From Nelumbo lutea (taxonomy: Eukaryota > Streptophyta > Magnoliopsida > Proteales > Nelumbonaceae), in NCBI GenBank assembly GCA_022828595.1, contig JAKGHH010000002.1, forward strand, positions 103,785,254 to 103,849,253: 64,000 bases of DNA, given 5' to 3'. Numbering within the stretch: position 1 is the stretch's first letter; every line of letters starts with the position of its first letter. Below the pieces are notes generated by a model. It was given only the letters and a program-made list of their open reading frames with translations. It was not told where the DNA came from and made no database searches. Position numbers and translations under genes: made by a program. This document shows, one piece after another, positions 11,416 to 22,276 of this stretch.

Positions 11416-13690
11416 GCTCACACTTGCACTTAGATCTAATCATGTACAAGCCTTAGTTTCATACTGTCCATGTGTTTCTCAAACACTTTCTATGTTAGTG
11501 GCTTAGTTAATGGGTCTACCATATTCTCCACTAATGCTACCTTATGAATTTGAATGTCTCCTCTATCAATAATCTCCTGTAGTATGTGGTACTTCCTTTC
11601 GATGTGCTTTGACTTTGAGTGAGCTCTAGGCTCCTTAGCCTAATCAATGGTTCCAGTGTTGTCATACAACAGTAGAACGGGTGATGTGATGTATGGAGCA
11701 ATGAATTTCTCAACCCATACTACTTACTTAGTAGCCTCACTTGCGGCAATGTATTTGGCCTTGGTCATGGAATCTGCTATGAACCCTTGTCTGATGCTTT
11801 TCTAGTTAACTGCTCAGGACCTCATCGTAAAGATGTTATTAGATGTAGATTTTCTATCACTGGGTCAGACTGGAATTTAGCATCAATATACCTGACCATT
11901 TGTAGTGAACTACCATTAAGGAGAAGACAATAATCTTTAGTCATTTGTAGGTATTTTAGTATTTTTTTCACAGCGTCAAATGCTCTTATCTTGGGTTTTA
12001 CTGGTATCTAATTACCACACTCACATCCTGAGCAATGTGTAGCTTGAGTGCACAACATGACATAATGATGCTCCCTACGACCGAGGCATAGGGAACTTCT
12101 CTCATACCCTTAATCTCCTCAGGGGTCTTAGGTGACATTCCTTTAGAGAGAGTGACTCTGTGTCTGAAAGGAACGAATCCCTCCTTGGAGTTGTCCATGT
12201 TGTACTTGTTGATGATGTTATTAATGTAAGTAGATTGAGATAATCCTATTATCCATTTCGATTTATCTCGGTAGAGTCAAAGTCCTAAGATATAGGAGAC
12301 TTCTCTAAGATCTTTCATAGAGAATTTTTGTGAAAGCCATACGTTTGCCGTAGTTAACATTCCTACATCATTCCCAATGAGTAGAATGTCATCTACATAC
12401 AAAATCATAAATGTAACTTTTTCTCCCATTATCTTTTTGTAAACACAAGGTTCATCCAGATCTGCTCAAAGTCAAATTATTTGACCACTGAGTTAAATCA
12501 GATGTTCCAACTTCTATAAGGCAACATCAACCCATAAATTGACTTGTTCAGTTTACACACCATATGTTCCTGACCCAAGGCAACAAAGCCTTGCAGTTGT
12601 TACATATAAATATCTTCAAAAAAATCTCCATTAAGGAATGCGGTTTTGACATCCATATGCCATATTTCATAGTCATAATGTTTAGCTATAAGTAATAGAA
12701 CCCATATGGATTTCAATATGGCTATGAACAAAAAGGTTTCCTCATAATCGACTCCTTTCTGAAAATACTATTTCACTACAAGGCGGGTTTTATAAGTCTC
12801 AATCATTCCATCAAGGTCATTCTTTCTCTTGTTAATCCATTTGCAACTGATTGCTTCCACCCTAGGGGTGGGTATATGAGAGTTTAGACTCCGTTGGTTT
12901 TCATTGAGTCCATCTCGACTTTCAATGCATCAATCTACTTCAAGGAATCTATGTCCAACATAACTTCCGTATAAGTCACGGGATCTTCCTCATTTTTCAT
13001 GGCTTCTATCATGCAACTTTCTTGATCATAACTGTAACGAACTGGAGGTCTAGACGCCCAGGTAGATCTTTTAGGTTGGGTGTTTTCTAGAACTTGTGGG
13101 TTATCTCCCACTACTCTTGTTCTCTCTTCATCAAGAACAATTTCCTATTGATGATTGTTCAGGATATAATCTTTTTCCAAGAAGTAGGCATTTCGACTAA
13201 TAAACAAATTTTGTTTTTTGGGTCATAGAAAAGATGCACTACAGAGTCCTTGTGGTAGCCTACAAATACGCATTGATTGGTTTTGGATTCCAATTTGTCC
13301 ACACTTTTTTCTTTAATGTGTGTAGGACAACCCGAATTTTTCAAGTGTCTTACACTTGATTTCTTGTTAGTCCATAGCTCATGTGGAGTCTTAGGAACCG
13401 ATTTGGTTGGAACCAGTTCAATACTTATATCGGAGTCTCCAATGCAAGCCCCCAAAAAGATATAGGTATTTTTGAGTGGAAGAGGATTGATCGGACCATA
13501 TCTAATAGAGTTCGATTTCTTCTCTCTAACACATCATTTATTTGAGGTGTAGCAAGAGGATATAACTGTGATATAATCCCATTGTCCATTAAGTAGTCCC
13601 TGAATTCATCAAAAAGATATTCACCTCCGCGAAGGGCGACTGCATCATTTTTTCTTTTTGAGTTGTCAAAGGGTGGTGCTTGACCTACGT
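11416..13690 (-). pseudogene. Ty1/copia pol remnant, element Y1 (integrase C-part, RT, RNase H)
   Basis: Minus-strand remains of a copia polyprotein, read from 13,690 downwards. The integrase has an RGGEYL.DEFRDYL motif followed by a PLATP...DVLERRNR stretch (about 13,640-13,500) and a C-terminal region with TPHELW and VFVGYHKDS (13,455-13,159). Reverse transcriptase pieces follow (about 12,900-12,000), including the segment KGMSPKTPEE...YASVVGSIIM (12,198-11,998), and then RNase H. It ends at a GTGCAAGTG-type polypurine tract beside the LTR. Frames are broken by many stops. Gag, protease and the N-terminal half of integrase are absent: homology stops at a junction with Tat sequence near 13,690 that is identical in Y2. 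Confidence 0.8.
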
Positions 13691-13725
13691 GGTTGATTTT
13701 CCATGATCTAGAATGTTGAAGGTCC

Positions 13726-13732
13726 TATAAAA
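13726..13732 (+). promoter_or_regulatory. Candidate TATA box of the antisense gene, copy 1
   Basis: TATAAAA, 130 bp before the ATG at 13,856. The second copy has TATAAAA at 26,245, 127 bp before its ATG at 26,372. Spacing and box are kept in both copies. Promoter function is inferred only. Confidence 0.4.
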
Positions 13733-13855
13733 GGGGGTGGAGAGAATTTTAACTTTGTCATTTTTGAAGGGAGTCTTTGTAGAGCTCGATGAGAAGTAGT
13801 CTTCGGCTCGGTTTTGCTTCAATTCTGCAATCTAAACTTTCGTATATCCTGTAAG

Positions 13856-15246
13856 ATGTTTTCTTCTTTGTCTACTGACTCCCCCTGATCATCTTCCTCC
13901 TCCTCTTCCTCTTCTTCCTTTAGTAGTGGGTTTGAGCTAGGGTCTCTCATCAAGGCTACTGTACTCATTATATGTGAGGCCAATGGCTAGGGGGCCAAGG
14001 CCAAAGAACTTGAGAAGGTGTCCTTTGATCTTGAGGGGGCAACAGAATGGGAGGTTGAGGTCGAGTTGTTGACCAAGGTGGGGGCCAGCCTCCCTCTGTG
14101 TGCCGACAGTCGGTTTGGGACCCCCCCCATGTTTTCTGTACTGTATACCGAAGGAGTATGAACTTAGGTGTCCAGGCATTGGTGAGAGAGCCACCTCGGC
14201 TCGACCAAGCGAGCTCTGTGTATACAAGTATAGCCTGATTGCTAGGCTAAGGTTTCCTTTAAGTGAGGGGACTATTGAGGTGTTCAAGTGGTACCGGTCA
14301 TGCTGAGGTTCCTAGGTTTCTTGTATCTGAGATCTTTTACTTGGTGACTAACTTGGTGTATGTTTTGTGCAAGTGCTGAGATGGATAGCAGTGAAGAGGT
14401 TGCACCGTATGAGGGTCGTAGATGAAGGAGTGTGATCTGGAAGGGCCCGAGGGACCCAACCCCAGGTTGCTGAGCTATAGCTGAGGTCTATGGAGCTTAC
14501 ACCATGGCAGTTGAAGAGGCTGAGGTAGGTCGAGGAAGAAGTGGTGGTGGTCGACCCGGAGGAGGGTGCTCCAACCGATCACTCCTCACCACTACGAGAG
14601 AATGTGCCAGAGAGTGGCAGCACTGATGTCTACATGCTGTAGTGGAATGTTCAACTTGGCGATGGGCTTGAGATCGAGGGCATTCTCAAGCAACTTGTTT
14701 AGGGTCTACTGACGCCGGCCATCAAACACAAACTAGCCATCTTAACGAGTAGCTCTCTAGAAAGTGTGGCTCTACATCCAGCCATGGCGGTAAGTCTTCT
14801 TGTTTCTTTGGTCACTTTGCTTTGGTTGATTATTGCTTCCATTGTACTGATAGTTGGTCCTTTCTTGTAGAACACTTGCTCTGTGGTCACTCAAGTTGGA
14901 CGCCTTTAGATGTTGTGGCGCCTTTATGAGGTTTGAGAGATTGAGGCCGAGCATTCAAGGATTTGGTTGGCTGAGCTTGAGGCCGAGAACTCTGAGCTAA
15001 AGCATTACATCGACGAGCAAAATGACACCATTCGCAAGTTGAAAGGCCATGCCACTGAGTTGAAGGATTCTTAGGAAGCCTTGAGGAAGGAGGATGAAGA
15101 GAAAGTTGCTCGGGTAGAGGAAGAAGGGGTTGCCATGTGCAAGGCATAGGACACCTTCTAGATTGAGCTAGATGGCTGGGCTTCTTACTCCTAGGAGGAA
15201 GGCTTTGACCTTTGTCAAAAGAGGATCGTGTGCCATCTTCCTGTTG
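13856..15246 (+). pseudogene. Antisense extra gene of Tat1 (putative gypsy-type transposon family), broken
   Basis: Plus-strand gene opposite to Tat pol. It starts MFSSLSTDSP, then a Ser run, then FDLEGATEWEVEVELLTK. It continues with a region matching copy 2 (GIGERATSARPSELCVYK, FPLSEGTIEVFKWY) that resembles the plant 'putative gypsy-type transposon' domain. A 414-bp deletion relative to copy 2 at about 14,297 removes the rest of that domain. An intron with canonical GTAAGT...TTGTAG ends lies at 14,790-14,870. The last exon is predicted helical and rich in Glu and Leu (REIEAEHSRIWLAELEAENSELK-like), probably coiled coil. Several stops and frameshifts are present. The role is unknown. It converges on pol, with about 770 bp between the 3' ends. 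Confidence 0.6.
14790..14870 (+). other. Predicted intron in the antisense gene, copy 1
   Basis: It has donor GCG|GTAAGT, a T-rich body and acceptor TTTCTTGTAG|AAC, and is 81 bp long. Splicing joins two blocks of coding sequence in phase 0. The same intron, with donor GTAATT, is at 27,720-27,800. Splice signals are present only on the plus strand, opposite to the retroelement's genomic RNA. Confidence 0.6.
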
Positions 15247-15857
15247 ATGTTATCCTTGATGTTATCCTTCTTTGTTCTTCTCTCTTGATGTTATCCTTCT
15301 TTTTTTTTATGTTGTGATGTACACGGCTCGGTATGTTGAGGCTTTTCACTTGTAATTATCTTTAGTTATTAATGAAAAGCAACTTTTGTCCTGAGCTTTT
15401 TGTTTCCTTCTTTTCCTTTTTCTCATTTTATTCTATTGAACTGAAATGAACGGGTTAGTCATAAGCCTCAGTCTTATTCTGGCCGAGGTCTAGAGTAGTT
15501 GAGATCTTGATGTCCTAGTCTTCGGCTTTGTACTGGCCGAGGTGCTTCCGATCTCTCATTGCTTGGGGGATGCTCAATTGCACCTGGTCTCGGGGAGCTT
15601 CACACTCTTTTTGGGTAAGCTGTAGTCCTTGGTTGTCTTTGCTCTAATAAGTTATCAGTCGGGTGTGTGGAGTTCGATGGCCACACTCTAGACTTTGGAA
15701 GTGGGTGCGTCGTTCCCGCTTCGGGCTTTGGTCATTGTGGATCGACCAAGTCAGCTAGTAAACTTGGTCAACTATGTGTTGCCAAAGTGTGATTGTGTGT
15801 ATAATAATGAATGAAAGTAGTGTGCAGGTGCCTCAGCCATTAGAGTTTGGTCCGACA

Positions 15858-15972
15858 GTGTGTGTTGCATGGTGTGTGCTGTGCAGTGTACGCTGTGTAG
15901 TGTGTTGTGTAGTGTGTGCTGTGTAGTGTACGCTGTGTAGTGTGTTGTGTAGTGTGTTGTGTAGTGTGTGCT
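15858..15972. repeat. GT-rich minisatellite in Tat1
   Basis: Degenerate direct repeats built from GTGTAGTGTG and GTGTGCTGTG units, roughly 10-20 bp each. It lies between the end of the antisense gene and the pol stop. The matching part of Tat2 is deleted, so its age cannot be compared. The open frame over it (TTHYTTHY repeats on the minus strand) is an artefact of the repeat. Confidence 0.7.
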
Positions 15973-16013
15973 GAACATCTGGATGTAAAAATTGAGGTCT
16001 TTATTGACGTGAT

Positions 16014-19000
16014 CTACTGATAGTACATCCTCAGGTTCTTGGTATTCCAACTCCTCAATACGGGCTTTCCGTCGAGGTTTTCCAGCCTGTAGGTGCTAGG
16101 TTCGAGGACTTCAGTCACTTTGTACAGTCCTTCCCAGTTTGGTCCAAGCTTCCCTTCTCCTGGCATGGGTATTATGACTTTTTAAAGGATGAGTCACTTG
16201 TCTTGAACTCTCTTCTTTAGACTTTGGAGTCGTATTACTTAGCCATCCGGTACTGTTGCGTTGCCATCCTAAGGTATGCTCTGTCATGTGCTTCTTCCAC
16301 TAGGTTGAGTTCTATGTGAAGGTCCTCGTTGTTCTACTCATCATCATAGAGCTTGGTCCAAAGAGTTGGGGAGTCTATCTCTACAGGGATTAGGGCTTCA
16401 GACCCATATGCTAGGCTGAATGGTGTCTCTCTAGTAGTTGTCCACAGTGTGGTCCTGTATGCCTAGAAAATGCTTGGTAGTTTCTTGACCCACCTTCCCT
16501 TGGCCTTTTCAAGTTTTGTCTTCAGGCTATGTAGTTGGATTCAGTTGGTCACTTTGTTCTATCCATTGCTCTGTGGTCAGTGAATAGCCCTGGTCTGGTT
16601 ATATATCTTTAGGTTGACGTAGAAGGCTTTAAACTTATGATTGGTGAACTGAGTGCCGTTGTTGGTGATGAGGACCCGAGGAATGCCATATCGACAAAAA
16701 ATACTCTTCTAGAAGATGTTTCGGGCATTCTACGTGGTAATGCATGCCAGGGCTTCTGCCTCTACCCACTTGGTGAAGTAGTCCACTACGACGAGGAGGA
16801 ACTTCTTTTGCCTGACTGTGATAGAGAATGGTCCAAGGATGTTCATTCCCCACTGGGATAAGAACCACAGACTCATGATCGGCTTTAGTGGAACCATTGG
16901 TTGATAATGAAGGTTGGAGTGCCTCTGAAATTGGTTGCACTTTCTAACGAGTTGGGTTGTGTCCTGCTTCATGGTTGGGTAGAAGCAGCCATGCCAAAGT
17001 GCCTTATGAGCCAGGGTTCAAGTGCTAGGGTGATCTCTACATATACCTTTGTGTATCTCCCTAAGGACATAGTCGTCCTCAAAAGGGGTGAGACACCTTA
17101 GGTTGGGTAGAGTGTGTGATCGACGGTAGAGTTTTCCCTAGATGAGGCATTATCGAGTCGATCGGTGTATGGGCCTCTTGGCTTCGGATCGGTCTTTTGG
17201 TAGTTTGTTGCCCCGAAGGTACTATGTTATGGGGGTCCATCCAGGATGGGCCTTGTTGAATAGGGAGGATGAGGAAGGTTGTAATTGAGATGCCGGGCTA
17301 AGCTAGTGTATCCATTTGGACTATTGGGTCAATGTCTGCCTATGGTGAGCTAGCGAGCTTTGAGAGTGCATTATCTCATCCGTTTTCGGCTTGACGTATT
17401 TGTTGGACAGTGAAATGTTTGAGCTATTGGATGATCTCTAGCACCCTTTGCAGGTAGTTTTCCACGGTTGGTGTCCTTGCCTCAAAGTGGCTGAGGATTT
17501 GGTTGATCATTAGTTGGGAATTACTAAAGGCTTCGACTCGTTGGGCGCCAAGGTCTAAGGCAAGCCGGAGTTTGACAATCAGAGCTTGATACTCAACTTC
17601 ATTGTTGGCTGCCTTGAATTCGAATATGAGAGTGTGCTCTAGTACAATGTCATATGGGTTGAGGAGGATAAGCCTAGCTCCACTACCTTGTTGATTGGAT
17701 GAGCCATTCACGTTTAGAGTCCAAACTGGTGGGGGTGCAACTAGGTCTTGTGTCAAAAAGGTGTAGTTGATGTCGACTAGGTGGCTAGATGCTTTTGACC
17801 TTTGTAGAACTTGTTTGAGAGGCTGGTTGGTAAGCACTTGGACATTGTGGGCTTGGAAGTATGGCCTGTGCTTTTGCACTGAGTTGACTAAGGCCATGGT
17901 GACCTTCTCTAGATTCGAGTACCAGGTTTCTACACCGTTGAGGACCTTGGTGGTGTAGTAGATTGATCTTTGTGTCTGGTCTTCCTTCTTCACTAGGACC
18001 AAACTGATCACCTCGTCTCTAGCCGAGAGGTAGAGTAGTAACATGTATCAGGGGCTCATCTTTTTGAGTAGGCATGGTGAACTCAAGTACCTTATCAGTT
18101 CCTAGAAGGACCGTTTGCATTCTTTGGTCCACTGGAAATCTTTCACTTTCTTTTGAGCCTTGAAGAAGGGTAGGCATCGGTTCATGGACTTTGTCATGAA
18201 ACTATTGAGTACGGCTACTCGTCCAGTGAGACGCTGAACTTATTTGTAAGTTTGAGGTGATTGCATATTGACGATGGCCTTGATCTTCTCTAGCTTGGCT
18301 TTGATTCCTCTCTATGTAACCATGGACCCCAAGAATTTTCTAGAGTTGACCCCGAAGGCACATTTTGTCAACTTTAGCTTCATTCGATACTTCTTGAGGG
18401 TACCAAAGACTTCTTTGAGGTCGGACAGGTGGTGCTCAACCTTCTTGCTCTTTACCAGCATGCCGTCCATGTACGCCTCCACATTGCGGTCAAGCTGATC
18501 TTTCAAAACATGGTTCACCAACCGCTGATAAGTAGCACCGCCATTCTTGGTACCGAAGGGCATCACTTTGTAGCAGCAAAATCCTTGGTCAGTGATGAAG
18601 GCTGTCTTCTCCTGGTCATCCAGATGCATATGGATTTGATTGTAGCTTGAGAATGCATCCATGAAGCTCAAGAGTTCGTGCCCCGCTGTTGGATCGACAA
18701 GTTGGTCGATCCTTGGCAGGGGAAGTTGTCATTGGGGCAGGCTTTGTTCAGGTTGGTGAAGATAAAAATCCTCCACTTTCCATTGGCCTTCTTCACAATT
18801 ACCACTTTTGCCAGCCAGTCCGGGGTACTTCACTTCTTGGATGAAACCGACATCGAACAGCTTTTTGACTTCTTTATTAATCAATTGCCACCGTTATGAA
18901 GCAAAGCTCCTCTACTTCTGCCTGATGGGTCAGTAGTACAGGTTAGTGTTTAAGTGGTGGGTGATGACCTTGGGGTCGACCCCTGACATGTCTACTGTCG

Positions 19001-19230
19001 ACCAAGAAAATATGTTGGTGTTGTCCTTCAACAACTGTATGAGGTCTTCCTGAAGATGATCTTCTAGGAGGGATCCAACTTGGACTGTCTTCTTGGGGTA
19101 TTCTTCAGAGAGCAGCACTTGTATGAGGTCTTTGATGGGCTCGCCACGTTGTGTCTTCAACTGATCTCATAGGTCTATGTTCTTCGTTGTCAGTGCTTCC
19201 GCGGCATGGGGCCTTCCTCAGTAGACCGTC
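16014..19230 (-). pseudogene. Tat-lineage gypsy pol (protease end, RT, RNase H, second RNase H, integrase), copy 1
   Basis: Read from 19,230 down: a pre-RT region with DLIQLLKDNTNIFSW and VDPKVITHHLN; RT with SFMDAFSSYNQI and then AYMDGMLVKS, where the family has YMDD (second Asp replaced by Gly); RNase H with SIYYTTKVLNGVE; a second RNase H with WTLNVNGSSNQQGSG...NNEVEYQALI (17,730-17,424); integrase with a CNQFQRHS zinc region. Integrase catalytic positions are changed: WGMDILGPF reads WGMNILGPF, the SDNGTQF-type motif reads TNNGTQF, and the usual Glu is a Lys. The C-terminus ends near GKPVLRSWNTKNLRMYYQ and the stop at 16,014. Many in-frame stops are present. It is a dead copy. Confidence 0.85.
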
Positions 19231-19536
19231 AGGTTAGGTAACATCACCATGCGGCCATCTGGTCTCCACGTGCCACGCCTTCTCCATATGGGGTTTGGAA
19301 TTTAATTTCCAAGTGGCATGTGGAAATCAAGGCCCGCAGAGCATTCAGGGTCGGTCGGCCAAGGATGGCGTTGCAGGGTGAGACGACTCAGATGATGATA
19401 AAGTCGACTATCATTGTGGTAGTGATGTCACCATCTTCCCTTGGGTTATGAGGGATCCTCTGGAGAAGCCTAGTAGGGGAGTGTTAGCTGGAGTGAGACG
19501 ATCCTTGTTGATGCTGAGCTGTTAAGTCTTCCTCGA

Positions 19537-20088
19537 CAATTCATGGCTTGTGGCTATGTAACATCCTCTGTCAGTTTTCGGTTTGATTGGTAACTCCTCT
19601 TGTTAGTTTGCTTACTAGTTATGCTGGTTTGGAGATGTACTTATCCACTTTTGTTGGTGATGTTAAGCCACCTTGCTTTGGTTGCAGAAGTTCTTCCGAT
19701 TCTCCTGAATCCATCTCTTTGTTTTGTTCTTCTTGAGAATGTATCATTGATCTTTATTTGGCTTGGTTGGCATTTCTTTGTACCAATCTCTTGAATGAAT
19801 GAAACATGATTGAAACATTGAAAAAAATAAAAAATCTCTGTATGTATCTCCTAGATATCTCCTTGTCTCTATTTGCAACCTCTATCTCTTCTTGTATATA
19901 AACTCTTTAAGCATTGTACGATTTTATCAAGGCTAGCCCATGCATACACCCTTCCAACCACATTTTTCAACCTTGAATTGGGAATATTTCTTCATGAAAT
20001 AAAGCACACAAGAACGGAGATATTCTCAATGCAAGCCTGTAAAGCTCTAACAGGCTTTGTCCTGATTAAAGCAAATTCTTATTTTACA
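19537..20088 (+). repeat. Likely 5' LTR of plus-strand copia fragment G1
   Basis: Homology between Tat1 and Tat2 stops at 19,536. The following 550 bp end in TTTTACA directly before a copia-type primer site, and contain a TATA-like TGTATATAAA near 19,896. The start is not resolved: TG candidates lie near 19,544-19,557. An alternative reading of the A-rich tract near 19,822-19,840 as a LINE tail is possible but unsupported. Confidence 0.4.
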
Positions 20089-20100
20089 TGGTATGGGAGC
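20089..20100 (+). other. Primer binding site, initiator tRNA-Met type (G1)
   Basis: TGGTATGGGAGC compares with TGGTATCAGAGC, the usual plant copia primer site. It directly follows the presumed LTR end and precedes the gag ATG at 20,123. Confidence 0.55.
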
Positions 20101-20122
20101 AACCTCTGTTCCAAGTACAACG

Positions 20123-20888
20123 ATGGCTGCGAAGACCTCAGCCTCCACCACAACCGACACCACCTTTGACGATGTCTACAATCCATACTATCTCCATCAC
20201 GCAACCTGGTTCCATCAAAATCAAACAGCCTAACTCAATCGACCCTCTTTCTACTCCCAATCGTCGCAAGTCAATAACATGGTTTTAGCATGGATATTGA
20301 ACTCTCTTCACAAAGACCTGGCACCTACCATTCTGTATGTGGATTCAACTGCCACCGTTTGGACGAATTTAAAGGAGCGGTTTTCACTGAGCAATGGTCC
20401 GCAGATCTATCAACTGCAACGAGCCATATCCACTCTCCAACAGCACATCCTCTCCGTCGGAACATATTACAACATTCTGAAACGCCATTGGGATGAATTA
20501 TCTACTTATTGTTCATCGCTAGCCTGCTCATATTCGGCATCCAAAGAATACGAGACGCATACACAACAACATTTAGTGCAATTTCTCTAACCTATTCAAG
20601 CGTCAGGTTCCAAATTTTATTGATTAACCCTCTTCCCTATGTCTACGAGATCTTATTCTCTAACCTACAAGATGAAACCCATCGCATGATCCACTCGTAA
20701 TCAACAATATCTGCTAATAGTGCTGCACTCGTAGCAAAAACTACCACCGAACCCAAGTTAAATCAACTTGTTGCTGCTGCTTCCCAATCTCTGAAGTCCA
20801 AAGAACGCTGCTGGGCCACTCCCATGACGTCTGTTACAACCTTCATGGATATCCACCACACTACAAGGCATGTTACCGCAACAACAAT
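20123..20888 (+). pseudogene. Ty1/copia gag fragment G1
   Basis: It starts MAAKTSASTTTDTTFDDVYNP. After an apparent internal deletion it continues VNNMVLAWILNSLHKDLAPT...YVDSTATVWTNLKERFS, the typical plant copia gag core (UBN2/retrotran_gag-like), and then stops. In another frame near 20,830-20,880 it shows CYNLHGYPPHYKA, the usual stretch after the gag zinc knuckle. The coding sequence is cut at about 20,890, where copia fragment G2 begins. No protease or pol follows. Confidence 0.7.
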
Positions 20889-20890
20889 TC

Positions 20891-21050
20891 TGTTAGCAAT
20901 AGCAAATCAGGATTAGGATAGATCCCCTTTTTTAGTGAATCCTATCTTATCCTGATAGTTACTCTTGTTCATTATCTTGTACTGTCACAGTTGTACTCAA
21001 CTTCTTCCCAAACTACTTTTGTTATTTAATTTTTCTTTCTATAATTTAAC
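20891..21050 (+). repeat. Possible short LTR of copia fragment G2
   Basis: The G1 coding sequence ends here and a 160-bp stretch beginning TGTTAGCAATAGC leads up to a primer site at 21,052. The 3' end lacks a clear CA, so the exact borders are uncertain. Confidence 0.3.
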
Positions 21051-21051
21051 T

Positions 21052-21063
21052 TGGTATTAGAAC
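21052..21063 (+). other. Primer binding site, initiator tRNA-Met type (G2)
   Basis: TGGTATTAGAAC compares with TGGTATCAGAGC. It stands three bases before the gag start codon at 21,066. Confidence 0.6.
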
Positions 21064-21065
21064 CA

Positions 21066-22236
21066 ATGGCTGCCAATCAAGAAGCAAGCAATGTCGCCTC
21101 CAATATTGGTAGCAGTGGAGTTATACCGCATGGAAGTTCTTCAGTCCCTTCAATTCAAAATGTTCTGCATTATCTCCCAATCAAACTAGGGAGCGATAAA
21201 TACCTACTCTAGCGAGCACAGTTTCTTCCTATTCTCAGACATCATCATTTGATGGAGATGGTAGAAGGTAAGAAGAAACCTCCTCCCCTAGAGATCGAAA
21301 ACCCAAATGGTACTGAAACCATCCTGAATCAAGAATTTGAACAATGGAATGATCTTGATCAGCTTGTGCTAAGCTGGTTAATCTCATCTCTTACTAAAGG
21401 AGTGATGGCACAAGTAGTTGGTCTCTCCATTTTAGCAGAAGTATAGGGAACACTTGCAAAGAGTTTTTCGACCTACTCTAGGTCAAGGATTTTACAACTA
21501 AAAAGACAACTTCAGAATTTGAAGAAGGGATCTCTATTTATCTCTGCTTACATCTAGCAGGAAAAATCAATCGTAGATAGTCTTTCCAGTGTTTCTGAAC
21601 CGATAACCAAATCTAATCTAGTTCTTTTTATTCTTGCTAGTCTTGGTAGTGAATATGAATTTATTGTTACTTCCCTTACAAATTATCCTGATGCTAATAG
21701 TCTTGGTATTCAAGAGATTATGGGATCGTTACTCAACCATGAAAATTGGTTTGAGGAATATTCTCACTCTTTGAATGACGAATCTGTTAATCCTAATTTT
21801 GCTAGCACAAAATATAAAAATTCTTCACAATAAGGAAACCTAATCAACAGTTTCAACACTTCTCTAATTCCAGTAATAGCTGCGGTAGGGGTAGGGATTG
21901 AGGACCCTTCCCATCCAATCATCAACAATTTTATCCGCACAATCAACAACAACCATTCTTTCCTCAATTTCCCAATGGAGGTCATGGTAATAAGAATTCT
22001 GATATTATATGTCAAGTCTGCAACAAAATTGGACATAGTGCACTACAATGCCACAAAGCCAAGTATGCCTTTGGTTTTCAAAATGATAATTCAGCCAGTG
22101 ATCTTTTAGCATTATGTAGGGGGTTGCAAACTCCTCACTATCAATCCAATGGAAATTCAATGTTTGACCCAACTTGGTATCTAGATTTGGGTGCTACTCA
22201 TCACATGACTCTCGAAATAGACAATTTACAGAATTG
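21066..22236 (+). pseudogene. Ty1/copia gag-protease fragment G2
   Basis: It starts MAANQEASNVASNIG. The gag core includes NQEFEQWNDLDQLVLSWLISSLT and LASLGSEYEFIVTSLTNY. A CX2CX4HX4C zinc knuckle (CQVCNKIGHSALQC) lies at about 22,013-22,055. The protease start reads WYLDLGATHHMT, where DSGA is usual, so the residue after the catalytic Asp is changed. There are stops at the Trp-type position near 21,210 and further ones later, plus at least one frameshift. The sequence is cut by the LTR of copia Y2 at about 22,277, so RT and integrase are missing. Confidence 0.75.
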
Positions 22237-22276
22237 ATCAAGAAGGCTAGTATGGGCAAGGTTTATGCATCATTCA

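Larger units (their letters stand above)
13691..19536 (-). mobile_element. Tat-lineage Ty3/gypsy element, copy 1 (Tat1), truncated both ends
   Basis: The pol gene lies on the minus strand (16,014-about 19,200), with protease/gag remnants up to 19,536. An additional gene (13,856-15,246) lies on the opposite strand downstream of pol. This layout, together with a second RNase H-like domain after the first, fits the Tat lineage (Grande/Retand-like), in which antisense extra ORFs are known. No LTR is visible at either end: the left end meets copia Y1 and the right end meets sequence belonging to a plus-strand copia element. It aligns with Tat2 (26,225-30,035) at high identity. Confidence 0.75.

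Noticed and set aside
15772..16050. Open frame with TTHY repeats
   Set aside because: It is a translation of the GT-rich minisatellite on the minus strand, with no conserved flanking coding sequence.
19780..19860. A-rich tract as the 3' tail of a LINE
   Set aside because: No LINE coding sequence or target duplication was seen. The stretch fits better as part of the copia G1 LTR.
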